Positions 1 to 7,786 of a DNA stretch of 45,216 nt are shown piece by piece. Position numbers and translations under genes: made by a program. The notes under the pieces were generated by a model, which was not told where the DNA came from, ran no database searches, and saw nothing but the letters and a program-made list of their open reading frames with translations. The DNA comes from Bacillus pseudomycoides (GTDB lineage: Bacteria; Bacillota; Bacilli; Bacillales; Bacillaceae_G): the NCBI RefSeq assembly GCF_002551005.1, contig NZ_NVOY01000017.1:1-45216 (forward strand), given 5' to 3'. Within the stretch, counting starts at the first letter, position 1. Every line of letters begins with the position of its first letter.

Positions 1-6
1 CCATGC

Positions 7-375
7 CTAAAGGCGATGGGATTTCCCGTTCGGAAAGAGCTGTAAAAGTCGGACGAGAAATACGATAAGAAAAGTGATGATAAAGCTCTTGTTTCTTACA
101 GCATAAATATGCTGATCGGATCGGAGTTCATAGTTAGTGGTCCAAATAAGTGGAATTGACAAAAGAAATCCAAAGATAACCGCGCAAATCCATTCCCAGG
201 CGGTGGCATGTGCATTTGGATTCAGGATGTAAAGACTAGGTAATAGTAGAAATATCACAGGGAAGAGAAGACGTGCTCCATTTCCTTTAATCGGACGATA
301 CATTGCCCTAGTTCTACGCCATAAGACCAACACGGCAATTATGATCACAATAGAATATAACGAAGAAGAGTTCAT
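7..375 (-). CDS. CcdC-like (DUF1453) membrane protein, probably C-terminally truncated
   Basis: The 122-residue product has four hydrophobic segments (about residues 6-18, 35-52, 60-80 and 93-112) and a charged patch after the first one (RRTRAMYRP), as in the CcdC/DUF1453 family of Bacillus membrane proteins. The ATG at 375 is preceded by a GAGGTGAG ribosome binding site. Family members are usually about 160 residues, so this copy is short. After the VRLL segment the sequence turns into a polar tail that ends at once. On the same strand another frame runs on as EIPSPLGM to the window edge, which looks more like the family's continuation, so a frameshift is possible. The family is named for cytochrome c biogenesis loci, but its function is not established. 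Confidence 0.6.
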   Translation of the reverse strand: MNSSSLYSIVIIIAVLVLWRRTRAMYRPIKGNGARLLFPVIFLLLPSLYILNPNAHATAWEWICAVIFGFLLSIPLIWTTNYELRSDQHIYAVRNKSFIITFLIVFLVRLLQLFPNGKSHRL

Positions 376-668
376 AATCTCACCTCTATATACACAGTGT
401 ATTTCTGTAAAACGAAAATTGCGAATAGTTGAGCATTAGTGTTTGTTTTAATTAGAAAAATATGGTACAACTTTATGGATATCATTTATAGAGTTAATCG
501 CCATAACATATTATTATGCGTAGGAAACAAATAAGATAATTCCTAATTCATTAAGGATTAAACCTTTTTTAAGTATATTGTCTCAGTAAGTTCATTGAAG
601 CCTGACGTGGATTTGAAGGGAAAAGCAGAAATGTCTATATTCTATAGTATTGAAGGAGAATGCAGGAG

Positions 669-889
669 ATGAATCAACAAAAAGAATACTGGAATGAAGT
701 AGCGAATGAAAAACAATTTACTATACCTTTTCAATTTGAGTGGTTTTCAAAGTATGTGAACAAAGAAGCCGCTATATTAGATTATGGACAAGTGATTTTC
801 AAGAGTTAGAATACGAAAAAGTAGAATATGTGACGATGAATGGAAATCGCTCTAATGGATTAGTATATATGGGAAGTTTAAAGGAATAG
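669..889 (+). pseudogene. SAM-dependent methyltransferase remnant with internal deletion
   Basis: An ATG at 669 follows a GCAGGAG ribosome binding site and opens a reading frame beginning MNQQKEYWNEVANEKQF, a typical class I methyltransferase N-terminus. It runs into ILDYG, the start of the SAM-binding glycine loop, and then hits a stop near 811. A second frame, from about 788 to the TAG at 887-889, reads SDFQELEYEKVEYVTMNGN and ends GSLKE, which looks like the C-terminal end of the same kind of enzyme. The central domain is missing, the two ends are out of frame, and the whole locus is only 221 bp. The gene has therefore lost several hundred base pairs and is dead. No family can be given beyond class I methyltransferase. 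Confidence 0.7.
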
Positions 890-925
890 ATTTCTAGAAT
901 AGTGTGTCGGGAAGGGATGAATCTA

Positions 926-1828
926 GTGTATACAGTAAAAGTTTATCATTATGATGTATTTAGCGATAAACCAAATATGGGAAATCCAGCAGGGGTTGTT
1001 TTACAGGCTGACAAGTTAACAGATGATGAAATGCAGAATATAGCTTATAAAGTGGGCTTTAATGAAACTGCTTTTGTAATGGAATCAAGCGTAGCAGATT
1101 GGAGAATTCGTTTCTTTACGCCAGGATATGAAATGGATCTTTGTGGTCACGGAACTGTAGCTGCCATTTACGCACTGCAGACTAGAGGTTTAATAGAAGA
1201 GACAGGAAACTTTACAATTGAAACGAAAGCAGGAGTTTTACCGATACTAGTAGAGTTAGATTCCAACAGTAGACCATACATAACGATGAAACAAGCCAAT
1301 CCACAGTTTCAAAATTTTCATAGTTCAAGAGAAGAATTAGCTTCTTCTATCGGTCTACATGAGAATGATTTAGAAGAAAACTTACCAATTGTATATGGAA
1401 GCACAGGGAATTGGACTTTATTAGTACCAGTGAAACAGCTTGCGTCGTTTAAAAAGATGCAACCTAACAACAAGTTATTTCCCACTATCTTAACAGAAAT
1501 ACCTCGAGCTTCTATTCATCCTTTCTGTTTAGAAACATACGACTCAAATGCTCACATGCATGCGCGTCATTTTTCATCAGCATATGCTGGTACAATAGAA
1601 GACCCGGTAACTGGTACAGCGTCAGGCGTTATGGGAGCATATTACGTTTCGTTTATTGATAAAGAATTTAATGAGATAAAAGAACTTTTAGTAGAGCAGG
1701 GGCATGAAATGGGGAAAGATGGACGAGTGAGGGTAATGGTGAGAAAAGATCGGAATGATGTTTTAGAAGTTGAGATTGCGGGAAGTGCGGTGTATGTGGA
1801 CGGATTTGAAGTTACTAAAAATATTTAG
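926..1828 (+). CDS. PhzF-family isomerase/epimerase
   Basis: The protein of about 300 residues has the PhzF/diaminopimelate-epimerase-like fold signatures: [19 protein letters not shown] at the N-terminus, GFNETAFV with the likely catalytic Glu, GHGTVAA, and [10 protein letters not shown] near the C-terminus. PhzF proteins isomerise trans-2,3-dihydro-3-hydroxyanthranilate. Most Bacillus homologues are stand-alone enzymes of unknown substrate and there are no phenazine genes here. The frame is open from a GTG at 902, but the GTG at 926 sits 9 nt after GGGAAGGG and yields a start at YTVKVYHYD, matching the family N-terminus, so it is preferred. An ATG at 917 is a weaker alternative because it abuts the ribosome binding site. 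Confidence 0.88.
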   Translation: MYTVKVYHYDVFSDKPNMGNPAGVVLQADKLTDDEMQNIAYKVGFNETAFVMESSVADWRIRFFTPGYEMDLCGHGTVAAIYALQTRGLIEETGNFTIETKAGVLPILVELDSNSRPYITMKQANPQFQNFHSSREELASSIGLHENDLEENLPIVYGSTGNWTLLVPVKQLASFKKMQPNNKLFPTILTEIPRASIHPFCLETYDSNAHMHARHFSSAYAGTIEDPVTGTASGVMGAYYVSFIDKEFNEIKELLVEQGHEMGKDGRVRVMVRKDRNDVLEVEIAGSAVYVDGFEVTKNI

Positions 1829-1858
1829 CAGTTTTTTATGAATGGAGGTATTTAGATT

Positions 1859-2383
1859 ATGAATGCATTAATAGGAATTTCAGAAATTAATGAAAATAAA
1901 GTTAAGATAAATTACAGAGAAGCTGTCAGAGCTATAATTATTCAAGACAATAAAATTCTTCTCGTTCATTCGAACATGGGAGATTATATATTTCCAGGTG
2001 GCGGGGTTGAAAAGAATGAAAGTCATGCAGAAGGATTAATGAGAGAGGTGGCTGAAGAGACAGGTTACCTTAACTGTGTAGTTAAAAATAAAATGGGTGT
2101 GGTCGTTGAAAGGTATATAGATGAATATGATGAAAATGCTATTTTTTAAATGACTTCACATTATTATTTTTGTGAAGTGAATGGCGAGAAAACCGTTCAA
2201 AAATTAGAAGGCTATGAGCTTCAACAAGAATATACACCACAATGGGTGAAGCTTAATGATGCGATTAATCAAAATGAAAAAATTATTAACCAATGTGAAG
2301 AAAATTGGTGGATACATCGAGAAAACTTTGTTTTAAAGGAATTGGAAAAACAAAAGTTGAATGAATTATGGAATAGAAAGTGA
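1859..2383 (+). pseudogene. NUDIX hydrolase interrupted by an in-frame stop codon
   Basis: The ATG at 1859 follows GGAGG. The first 96 codons contain a complete Nudix box (GGVEKNESHAEGLM followed by REVAEETGY), the metal-binding loop of nucleoside-diphosphate-linked hydrolases. The frame is closed by TAA at 2147-2149. The very next codon is ATG and the same frame continues for 77 codons (MTSHYYFCEVNGEK and onward) with the beta-strand pattern that normally follows a Nudix box. The simplest reading is an AAA (Lys) to TAA change in a gene of about 174 residues. Two separately translated halves are possible because of the adjacent ATG, but no ribosome binding site precedes it. A GNAT gene follows directly. 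Confidence 0.8.
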
Positions 2384-2393
2384 GAGTGGGAAA

Positions 2394-2813
2394 TTGAAAA
2401 TTAGAGTAGCAAATGAATTAGATTATCCTGCTTTAAGGCTGATATATTTAGAATCACGTCGTAAAAATTTCCATTGGGCGGATATAGAAGAAATGACTTT
2501 AGAAGATTTTGATAAGGATACTGTTGGAGAGTATATTATTTTAGCAGAAGAAAATAATCATATTCTTGGATTTGCTTCTTTATATTTGCCAGAAAACTTT
2601 ATACATAATTTATTTGTTCACCCCGATTTTTCTGGTAAGGGTGTTGGTGGAGAGTTGCTTAATGCATCTATAGAAAAAATGAATAAACCACTAAGATTGA
2701 AGTGCGTATCTGAAAATAAAAAAGCAATGAAATTCTATGAAAGTAAAGGTTGGAAGAAGGTTGTTGAAGAGGGAGAACCTGCAGAAAGATATTGGGCTAT
2801 GGAATATGAATGA
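2394..2813 (+). CDS. GNAT family N-acetyltransferase
   Basis: This protein of about 139 residues transfers an acetyl group from acetyl-CoA to an unidentified amine. The GNAT core is visible: beta strands around ILAEENNHILGFASL, motif A at VHPDFSGKGVGGELL (the pyrophosphate-binding R/Q-x-x-G-x-G/A type loop), and the C-terminal ENKKAMKFYESKGW motif. The open frame reaches an ATG at 2361 inside the preceding NUDIX gene. The TTG at 2394 follows GAGAGTGGG and gives the family-like start KIRVANELDY, so it is preferred. The gene is probably co-transcribed with the broken NUDIX gene. Confidence 0.85.
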   Translation: MKIRVANELDYPALRLIYLESRRKNFHWADIEEMTLEDFDKDTVGEYIILAEENNHILGFASLYLPENFIHNLFVHPDFSGKGVGGELLNASIEKMNKPLRLKCVSENKKAMKFYESKGWKKVVEEGEPAERYWAMEYE

Positions 2814-3102
2814 AAATATATAATGAAGAACTTGTTTGAATAGGCACTTTTTATGGTATTTATGCAAACAAGATAAGTAAGTTGCAGTAGAAATATAAAA
2901 GTGATTCAATTTGTTTTCATTTACCTTTGTTTTAAAGAAAACCTTTTCATCTATGTCCGAGTTATATTACGAGCATGTGTGTTTATTATAAAGAATACTA
3001 ATTATTAGTAACGCTTTTTTTGCTTCATGTACAAGGAAAAGAAGGGAAGTAACATATTTAGAAATTCTATATAGTTGTATGATTAATAGGGAGGCAAGAG
3101 TC

Positions 3103-3327
3103 TTGGGAAAGAAACGAATCGTATTTTTATGTTTAAGTTTTTCTGCTATTTTAGTAGTATTTTTTTACACAAGAGGGTACAGTGGTGAATTTGTACAATG
3201 GAGTGACAGTGTGAATTCTGTCAATACAGATATTCTTGAAAGAAATAATATTCCATATAAGATAAAAGATAATAAAGTGTATATTCCTGAAGATGCCTTC
3301 GATAAGGCGATATGGTGTTGTTCGTAG
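3103..3327 (+). CDS. Small membrane-anchored protein of unknown function
   Basis: The product of about 74 residues starts with KKR and a single hydrophobic segment (about residues 5-20), then has a polar outer part ending in DNKVYIPEDAFDKAIWCCS. It looks like a signal-anchored small protein. The ending, a short basic-acidic strand pattern followed by two cysteines, resembles a recurring B. cereus-group family known to me only as hypothetical. The TTG at 3103, 9 nt after AGGGAGG, is the best start. The ATG at 3079 lies upstream of that ribosome binding site. The start is uncertain and no function is claimed. Confidence 0.6.
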   Translation: MGKKRIVFLCLSFSAILVVFFYTRGYSGEFVQWSDSVNSVNTDILERNNIPYKIKDNKVYIPEDAFDKAIWCCS

Positions 3328-3675
3328 GAGTGTTGATAAGTAGTAATAAATCAACATGTATATTCTGTTTTTAAGCTGAAGGGGAATGTTATAAGAAGAC
3401 CAAATTTTTATGGTATTTCATAAATAGAATTTTCTATTTTGATAATTATATATTTCCAATTTTAACACAAAACATCCATGATCCTTCGCTCTCTTTTTGA
3501 TTATACTTTATTTCAGTCCTACAAATATTGAATGAGGTACGTTAAATTTAACATTTTGTATCTTCTTTTATCATGTCTCTGTATATTAAATACAAGAATA
3601 ATTTGATATTAGTTAATTGTGTATTCAAACAGTGAAATTAAGTGAATCATGAAATGTTTTTTAGGAGGGATATTG
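3328..3675. other. AT-rich gene-free stretch
   Basis: About 350 bp between the small anchored protein and the MaoC-like gene. I see no open reading frame, repeat or convincing terminator. It must hold the promoter of the downstream gene, but no clear -35/-10 pair stands out. Confidence 0.5.
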
Positions 3676-4053
3676 ATGGGATTACAAGTAGGCGAAAAAA
3701 TCACCTTTGAGCGAACATTTACGAAAGAAGATGTTGTTATATTTACGAAGGTGTCAAAGGATGAAGGGGTTCATCATGTGACACCGGATGAACAAGGGCG
3801 ATTTGTTGTACAAGGACTTTTAACATCAACACTCCCTACAAAAGTTGGCGGTGATTATAATGTATTGGCTCGTAAGATGGATTTTGAATTCTTACGCCCA
3901 GCTTTTAGTGGTGATACGATCCATTGCGATGTAATTATTGAACAGTTTGAACTGGATGAAAAAAATCGTACAAAAATTACTGCGGCGTTTACATGTATGA
4001 ATCAACTTGAAAAAGAAGTATTAAAAGGAAGTTTCTCAGGCGTAATTCTTTAA
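3676..4053 (+). CDS. MaoC-like hot-dog domain protein
   Basis: The 125-residue protein resembles single hot-dog proteins of the MaoC/(R)-specific enoyl-CoA hydratase group, which hydrate or bind acyl thioesters. The region SKDEGVHHVTPDEQG aligns with the D-x4-H active-site helix of MaoC enzymes, and VQGLLTSTLPTKVGG fits the following helix. The usual Asp/His spacing and the N-P-I-H form are altered, so catalysis is uncertain. The ATG at 3676 lies 6-7 nt after TAGGAGGGA. A longer frame to 3649 has no ribosome binding site. The gene is monocistronic, with a terminator at about 4163-4209. Confidence 0.75.
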   Translation: MGLQVGEKITFERTFTKEDVVIFTKVSKDEGVHHVTPDEQGRFVVQGLLTSTLPTKVGGDYNVLARKMDFEFLRPAFSGDTIHCDVIIEQFELDEKNRTKITAAFTCMNQLEKEVLKGSFSGVIL

Positions 4054-4162
4054 TCATTTATAAAAATATGTAGTATAGCTTATAACAGGATTGAAAAGTC
4101 ATAAAAGATAGATGGGTAATTTTGTACTATAGTGACTTACAACGTTAAGGATATTCCAGCCT

Positions 4163-4209
4163 TAAAAATCCCAATCCCTCAATGAAATAAATGAGAAATT
4201 GGGATTTAA
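4163..4209. terminator. Bidirectional rho-independent terminator
   Basis: TAAAAATCCCAAT (4163-4175) pairs with ATTGGGATTTA (4198-4208), with an inner CTCA/TGAG pair and A/T-rich flanks on both sides. It lies between the converging MaoC-like and GNAT genes. Confidence 0.8.
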
Positions 4210-4233
4210 TTATTCAACAATTTCGCCCAATTG

Positions 4234-4680
4234 TTAAAGAGCATCCATTTTCCGCAAATGCTTTACAAATCTATAACCAGTTATTTCATAACCTAGGAAT
4301 TTATATAGTTCGTGTGCCTTTACTCTTTTTTCACTTTTTCCACTTAGAAGATAAATAAAATCAGAGCCTCTTTTCAAAGACCATTCTTCTACATATTTAA
4401 TCAATGCTTTCGCAATACCTTTACCGCGATATTCTTTCTTTGTAACTAGCGAGGTTATTTGGATCTTTTCATCGTTGTTTGTGTACGTTGTATGAATTGT
4501 TATTCCTATCATCCCTACTAAGTTTTTATCATTTATTGCAACAAAGGTGTAGTAATTGGAATTAGATTCGATACGTTCCATTCTTACTTTCATTTCATCT
4601 AATGAACTAGGATAACCTAAATCTGGCATTAAATCTGTTAATTGTTTGATGTCGTCAGAATTATATTTTCTTATCTCCAC
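4234..4680 (-). CDS. GNAT family N-acetyltransferase
   Basis: This acetyl-CoA-dependent acyltransferase of about 148 residues has motif A at LVTKKEYRGKGIAKALIKY and the C-terminal KAHELYKFLGYE helix-strand. The acceptor substrate is unknown. The frame opens at an ATG at 4695, but that codon overlaps the ribosome binding site GGAGGGG. The GTG at 4680, 8 nt downstream, gives the family-like start EIRKYNSDD and is preferred. It is followed by the bidirectional terminator at 4163-4209. Confidence 0.85.
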   Translation of the reverse strand: MEIRKYNSDDIKQLTDLMPDLGYPSSLDEMKVRMERIESNSNYYTFVAINDKNLVGMIGITIHTTYTNNDEKIQITSLVTKKEYRGKGIAKALIKYVEEWSLKRGSDFIYLLSGKSEKRVKAHELYKFLGYEITGYRFVKHLRKMDAL

Positions 4681-4763
4681 TAAGGACCCCTCCACATTTT
4701 TTTCTCTAATTGTATCATTTTTAGTAGGACCTTTAATCCAAGTGAAATTCTTTAATCAATACC

Positions 4764-5207
4764 TTAATCGAGAAAAGCAACAACTTGATTTATTTTTTCT
4801 AACGCATTTAGGTCAATCTTCAACGTTGATGTGGGTTCGCCTGTACCTCCGTAAACAAATGGATAGCACATAAGTCTTCTATCTATGATACAAGGCAATG
4901 AAAGGATTAAAGATACGCTGCCAACATTGTATCCAGTTATTTGCCTAACTTCTTGTGGATTCGCCATTTTCAATTGATTGCATCCTAAAATTTTTGATAC
5001 TTCTTCTAAATTTATACGTCCGCGACCACCAGAAACAATTACCGCAAAAAAATCTTTTTCTGACTTGATCACTAATGTTGCGGCTGTTTGACCGATTTCA
5101 ACTCCAAAATAATCTGCACCTTCTTGTGCGGTACGTATTTGTTTTTCGTGATGAATAATTTCAAATGGAACTTCATGTTCTTGTAAGGGCATTTTTAAAT
5201 TATTCAT
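4764..5207 (-). CDS. YbaK/EbsC-type aminoacyl-tRNA deacylase domain protein
   Basis: The 147-residue single-domain protein matches the YbaK/ProX editing fold. It has an N-terminal VPFEIIHHEKQIRTAQEGAD segment, the strand TLVIKSEKDFFAVIVSGG carrying a candidate catalytic Lys, and a late GYNVGSVSLI loop. Family members hydrolyse mischarged aminoacyl-tRNAs such as Cys-tRNA(Pro) or Ala-tRNA. The usual GSxxP/P loop reads GSVSL here, so specificity cannot be assigned. The start ATG follows AAGGGGGA. It lies between a GNAT gene and an MFS operon on the same strand, with no sign of a shared pathway. Confidence 0.85.
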   Translation of the reverse strand: MNNLKMPLQEHEVPFEIIHHEKQIRTAQEGADYFGVEIGQTAATLVIKSEKDFFAVIVSGGRGRINLEEVSKILGCNQLKMANPQEVRQITGYNVGSVSLILSLPCIIDRRLMCYPFVYGGTGEPTSTLKIDLNALEKINQVVAFLD

Positions 5208-5280
5208 AGGTAAGAATCCCCCTTAGTGTAAATATATCTCCTAATAAAATTATAATAGATCTTTGATAACATAAAGAAAA

Positions 5281-6513
5281 CTACGTGTTAGTAATGCTTT
5301 CTTTCTCCTCATCTAAAAAGGAAAAGAAGGGAAGTAACATACCAAATAAAGCAGGAATCATAATAATGCTACCGATCATGATATACAAAAAACGGATGCC
5401 GGATATTTCAACAACTTGTCCTGCGAATAAAATACCTAAAGGCATAGTTGCTCGGATCAAGAAGAGTCGAACAGAAAATATTTGTCCCATTAGATGAGAA
5501 GGAACGATTTTTTGAAGAAGACTCGTTTGGTGAATATTGAAAAACGGGAAACAAATACCTCCAAGAATTTCGCATAAAACAGCAAGAGGAAAAGATGTTA
5601 CAAAGCCAAGTAAGAAAAAGGATACACCGCCCATAAGTAGACCAGAGAGCATCATATATCTTCGCGGCCATGTATCTCCCCATTTTCCGACTAAGAAAGA
5701 ACCGATTACATATCCGAAAGGGAAACTTCCCATGAAAATACCATATGAAAACGATGTTTCGTTTAATTCTTCTATTATAAATGGAACATTAATTACCATC
5801 GTTACCCCAACGCTAAATTGAACTAAAGAAGTAAAGAATCCAAGCCATATAAGCGGACGTTGTTTGAAAAAATATTGATATCCAGAAATGATTTGTTTTA
5901 ACCAAGTAACTTTTTTCCTAACGTTTGTAACTGAAGATTCATGAAGATAAGCAAGGCTACAGGCACTTATAAGAAATAAAGTTCCTACCATTATGTAAGT
6001 AGATGAAGTTCCTATGTAAGCAATTAGGAGTCCTCCTAATGTAGGAGCTAGAAAGCTCATCGTCCGGACTGTACCGTCAAGCCAAGCATTTGCTTGTGTG
6101 AGTTTATGGTGTTCGACAATTGTGGGAAGCATGGATGATGCAGCTGGAACGTAAAGAGGCTGCAAAATTCCAAGTACAACTTGAATAACGAACAAGCTCC
6201 AAATCTCAATTTGACCCGAAAACATAAGAAGAACAGGTAAGAAGAACACGATCCCTCTTAACATTTGAGACCACAGCATAATATATTTACGACTTATCCT
6301 GTCGATGAATGGACCGATAAATAGCTGAAGAATTAAAGATGGGATAAAATACGTTAACCAAAGCGTTCCCATAGCTGATTTTGATCCGGTCAATTCATAC
6401 AATAATAATGAATTACAAAGAGCGCCTATCGCTCCTCCTAGTTCAGAAATGGTTTCCCCGAGCCATAAACATAAAAAAGAACGGTTCGTAAATACATGTT
6501 GATTTTCCTTCAT
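5281..6513 (-). CDS. MFS transporter (drug-efflux type)
   Basis: The 410-residue protein has about 12 hydrophobic segments and major facilitator superfamily signatures. The inter-helix 2/3 loop is GPFIDRISRKYIM (G-x3-D-R-x-G/S-R-R/K type), and the second-half equivalent is VGKWGDTWPRRYMM. It resembles the macrolide/multidrug-like group of Gram-positive MFS exporters, but the substrate is unknown. It starts 4 nt after the stop of an ArsR-type regulator, so the two form an operon and the regulator probably controls this pump. Confidence 0.88.
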   Translation of the reverse strand: MKENQHVFTNRSFLCLWLGETISELGGAIGALCNSLLLYELTGSKSAMGTLWLTYFIPSLILQLFIGPFIDRISRKYIMLWSQMLRGIVFFLPVLLMFSGQIEIWSLFVIQVVLGILQPLYVPAASSMLPTIVEHHKLTQANAWLDGTVRTMSFLAPTLGGLLIAYIGTSSTYIMVGTLFLISACSLAYLHESSVTNVRKKVTWLKQIISGYQYFFKQRPLIWLGFFTSLVQFSVGVTMVINVPFIIEELNETSFSYGIFMGSFPFGYVIGSFLVGKWGDTWPRRYMMLSGLLMGGVSFFLLGFVTSFPLAVLCEILGGICFPFFNIHQTSLLQKIVPSHLMGQIFSVRLFLIRATMPLGILFAGQVVEISGIRFLYIMIGSIIMIPALFGMLLPFFSFLDEEKESITNT

Positions 6514-6517
6514 TTTT

Positions 6518-7561
6518 TTACCTCTTTTCTAGAAAACGCTGTAATTTTTCTTGAAGAGAAGTTAAATGCTCAAGTTGTATATAATACCGAGAACCTTTGC
6601 CGTTAATGATACGGGCTGCTCGAAGTAAAGATAGATGATGATGAAGAGTCGTTTTAGGAATTTTAAGTTGCTCAGTTAGCTCTTGGAGTGAGTGATCTCT
6701 TTCTGTTAGCAACTTTATAATTTTCAATCGCGTTTCATCTCCAAGTGCCTTATAACTATGAACTAATGTAGAAGGAGGAGAATACGGATCTTCGATTAAA
6801 CTCACATTATCGTCTGAGATTGGATAATAAAATACTTTTATTCCTGGTAAAGTTGTTTCTACGTTCCAAGGCCGATACACATATTGCGGAATAAGTATCA
6901 CTTGATGAATAGAAGGCTCGGGTTGATATGTGCTACCTGTTATATATTTGACAAGTTCCTCTGGATGATAAGTTGATTGAAGTGCACGTTTTTGCTGGGC
7001 ATCCCGTTCAAGCATGCTCGTAAACTCTATGTAATTAGGCTGCACTACTGTTTCATACCAACCTTCAGAGATGATTTTTAAATGTTTTTTTAGCAAGGAA
7101 GTATCAATAGATGAAATATGTTTAATGTATGCTGGAAAGAACTTATGGTGTTGGCAGGTTTTTATAAGGGAAGTAATAGCGTCATCGTCTTGCTGGGATG
7201 CTTTTCGTCGATTATCTTCATGCTGCAGACCGATATAAGGTAGAGAGTGCCAGCGTAATTCCTCTTCAGTTCGTTCATCAAGAAAATAAAAGAAACTTTC
7301 AAGAGAATCAAAAGTACGGGAGTGAAGTAATTGCAGTAAAGCGAACCATGTGTTGTGTTTGTGTGTGTACTGTAGTTCTTCACGTACGGCGGCAGGTAAT
7401 TTTTTCTCAATATCCTTCCAATACTCTATCGGCTTTTCAAAAGTGTGGTGAAAATCATAATACGTTAAAGCTGCAACACCTAGTCCCATTTCGAATAAAA
7501 TCGAATGGTTAATTTGAACAGAATACGTTTCTCTTGTCGCATTTAAATTCATTACTTTCAT
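6518..7561 (-). CDS. ArsR-type winged-helix transcriptional regulator with a large N-terminal domain
   Basis: The 347-residue protein has a C-terminal ArsR-like winged helix (about residues 265-345) with ALGDETRLKIIKLL, the recognition helix region IPKTTLHHHLSLLRAARI, and the wing GSRYYIQL. The N-terminal 250 residues match no domain I can name with certainty. They resemble the DUF5937-type regions seen in similar Firmicute regulators and may bind a ligand. The DNA-binding domain has no CxC metal motif, so this is unlikely to be a metal sensor. It is the first gene of a two-gene operon with the MFS pump and probably regulates it. The ATG at 7561 follows AAGGGG. Confidence 0.85.
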   Translation of the reverse strand: MKVMNLNATRETYSVQINHSILFEMGLGVAALTYYDFHHTFEKPIEYWKDIEKKLPAAVREELQYTHKHNTWFALLQLLHSRTFDSLESFFYFLDERTEEELRWHSLPYIGLQHEDNRRKASQQDDDAITSLIKTCQHHKFFPAYIKHISSIDTSLLKKHLKIISEGWYETVVQPNYIEFTSMLERDAQQKRALQSTYHPEELVKYITGSTYQPEPSIHQVILIPQYVYRPWNVETTLPGIKVFYYPISDDNVSLIEDPYSPPSTLVHSYKALGDETRLKIIKLLTERDHSLQELTEQLKIPKTTLHHHLSLLRAARIINGKGSRYYIQLEHLTSLQEKLQRFLEKR

Positions 7562-7733
7562 TGTTTAGCCCCTTTTTTTATTTTATTCTATATTTTTAGA
7601 ATTTTATTTTCAATAATTTTCGGATTATTATGTGAAAGTTTAGTAAATTCTTTTATATTTGCTAGTTATTAATAGATTTCATTTTGAAATAAAAATAATG
7701 TTTGAAAATAAAGGCACATAGACAATACCCTCC

Positions 7734-7763
7734 TTGATGTTTCCATTTTTATAAAAATATACT
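7734..7763 (+). promoter_or_regulatory. Sigma-A-type promoter for the bacteriocin-type exporter operon
   Basis: TTGATG (7734-7739) and TATACT (7758-7763) are separated by 18 bp and lie just upstream of the ribosome binding site and ATG at 7787. The match is good for a housekeeping promoter, but the leader would be only about 15-20 nt. Confidence 0.5.
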
Positions 7764-7786
7764 AAAATATTACAGGGGAGGGTGTC

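Noticed and set aside
926-1828. Phenazine biosynthesis cluster around the PhzF-like gene
   Set aside because: No other phz genes are nearby, and single PhzF-like genes are common in Bacillus, so no phenazine pathway is inferred.
2830-2872. Inverted CTTGTTTG/CAAACAAG pair after the GNAT gene
   Set aside because: The loop is long and no T-run follows, so it was not listed as a terminator.
5408-5683. A 91-codon minus-strand frame inside the MFS gene
   Set aside because: It overlaps a well-supported 410-residue transporter in another frame and has no recognisable domain or ribosome binding site.
7198-7512. A 104-codon plus-strand frame opposite the ArsR-type regulator
   Set aside because: It lies entirely within the regulator gene, with no ribosome binding site and no protein-like pattern.
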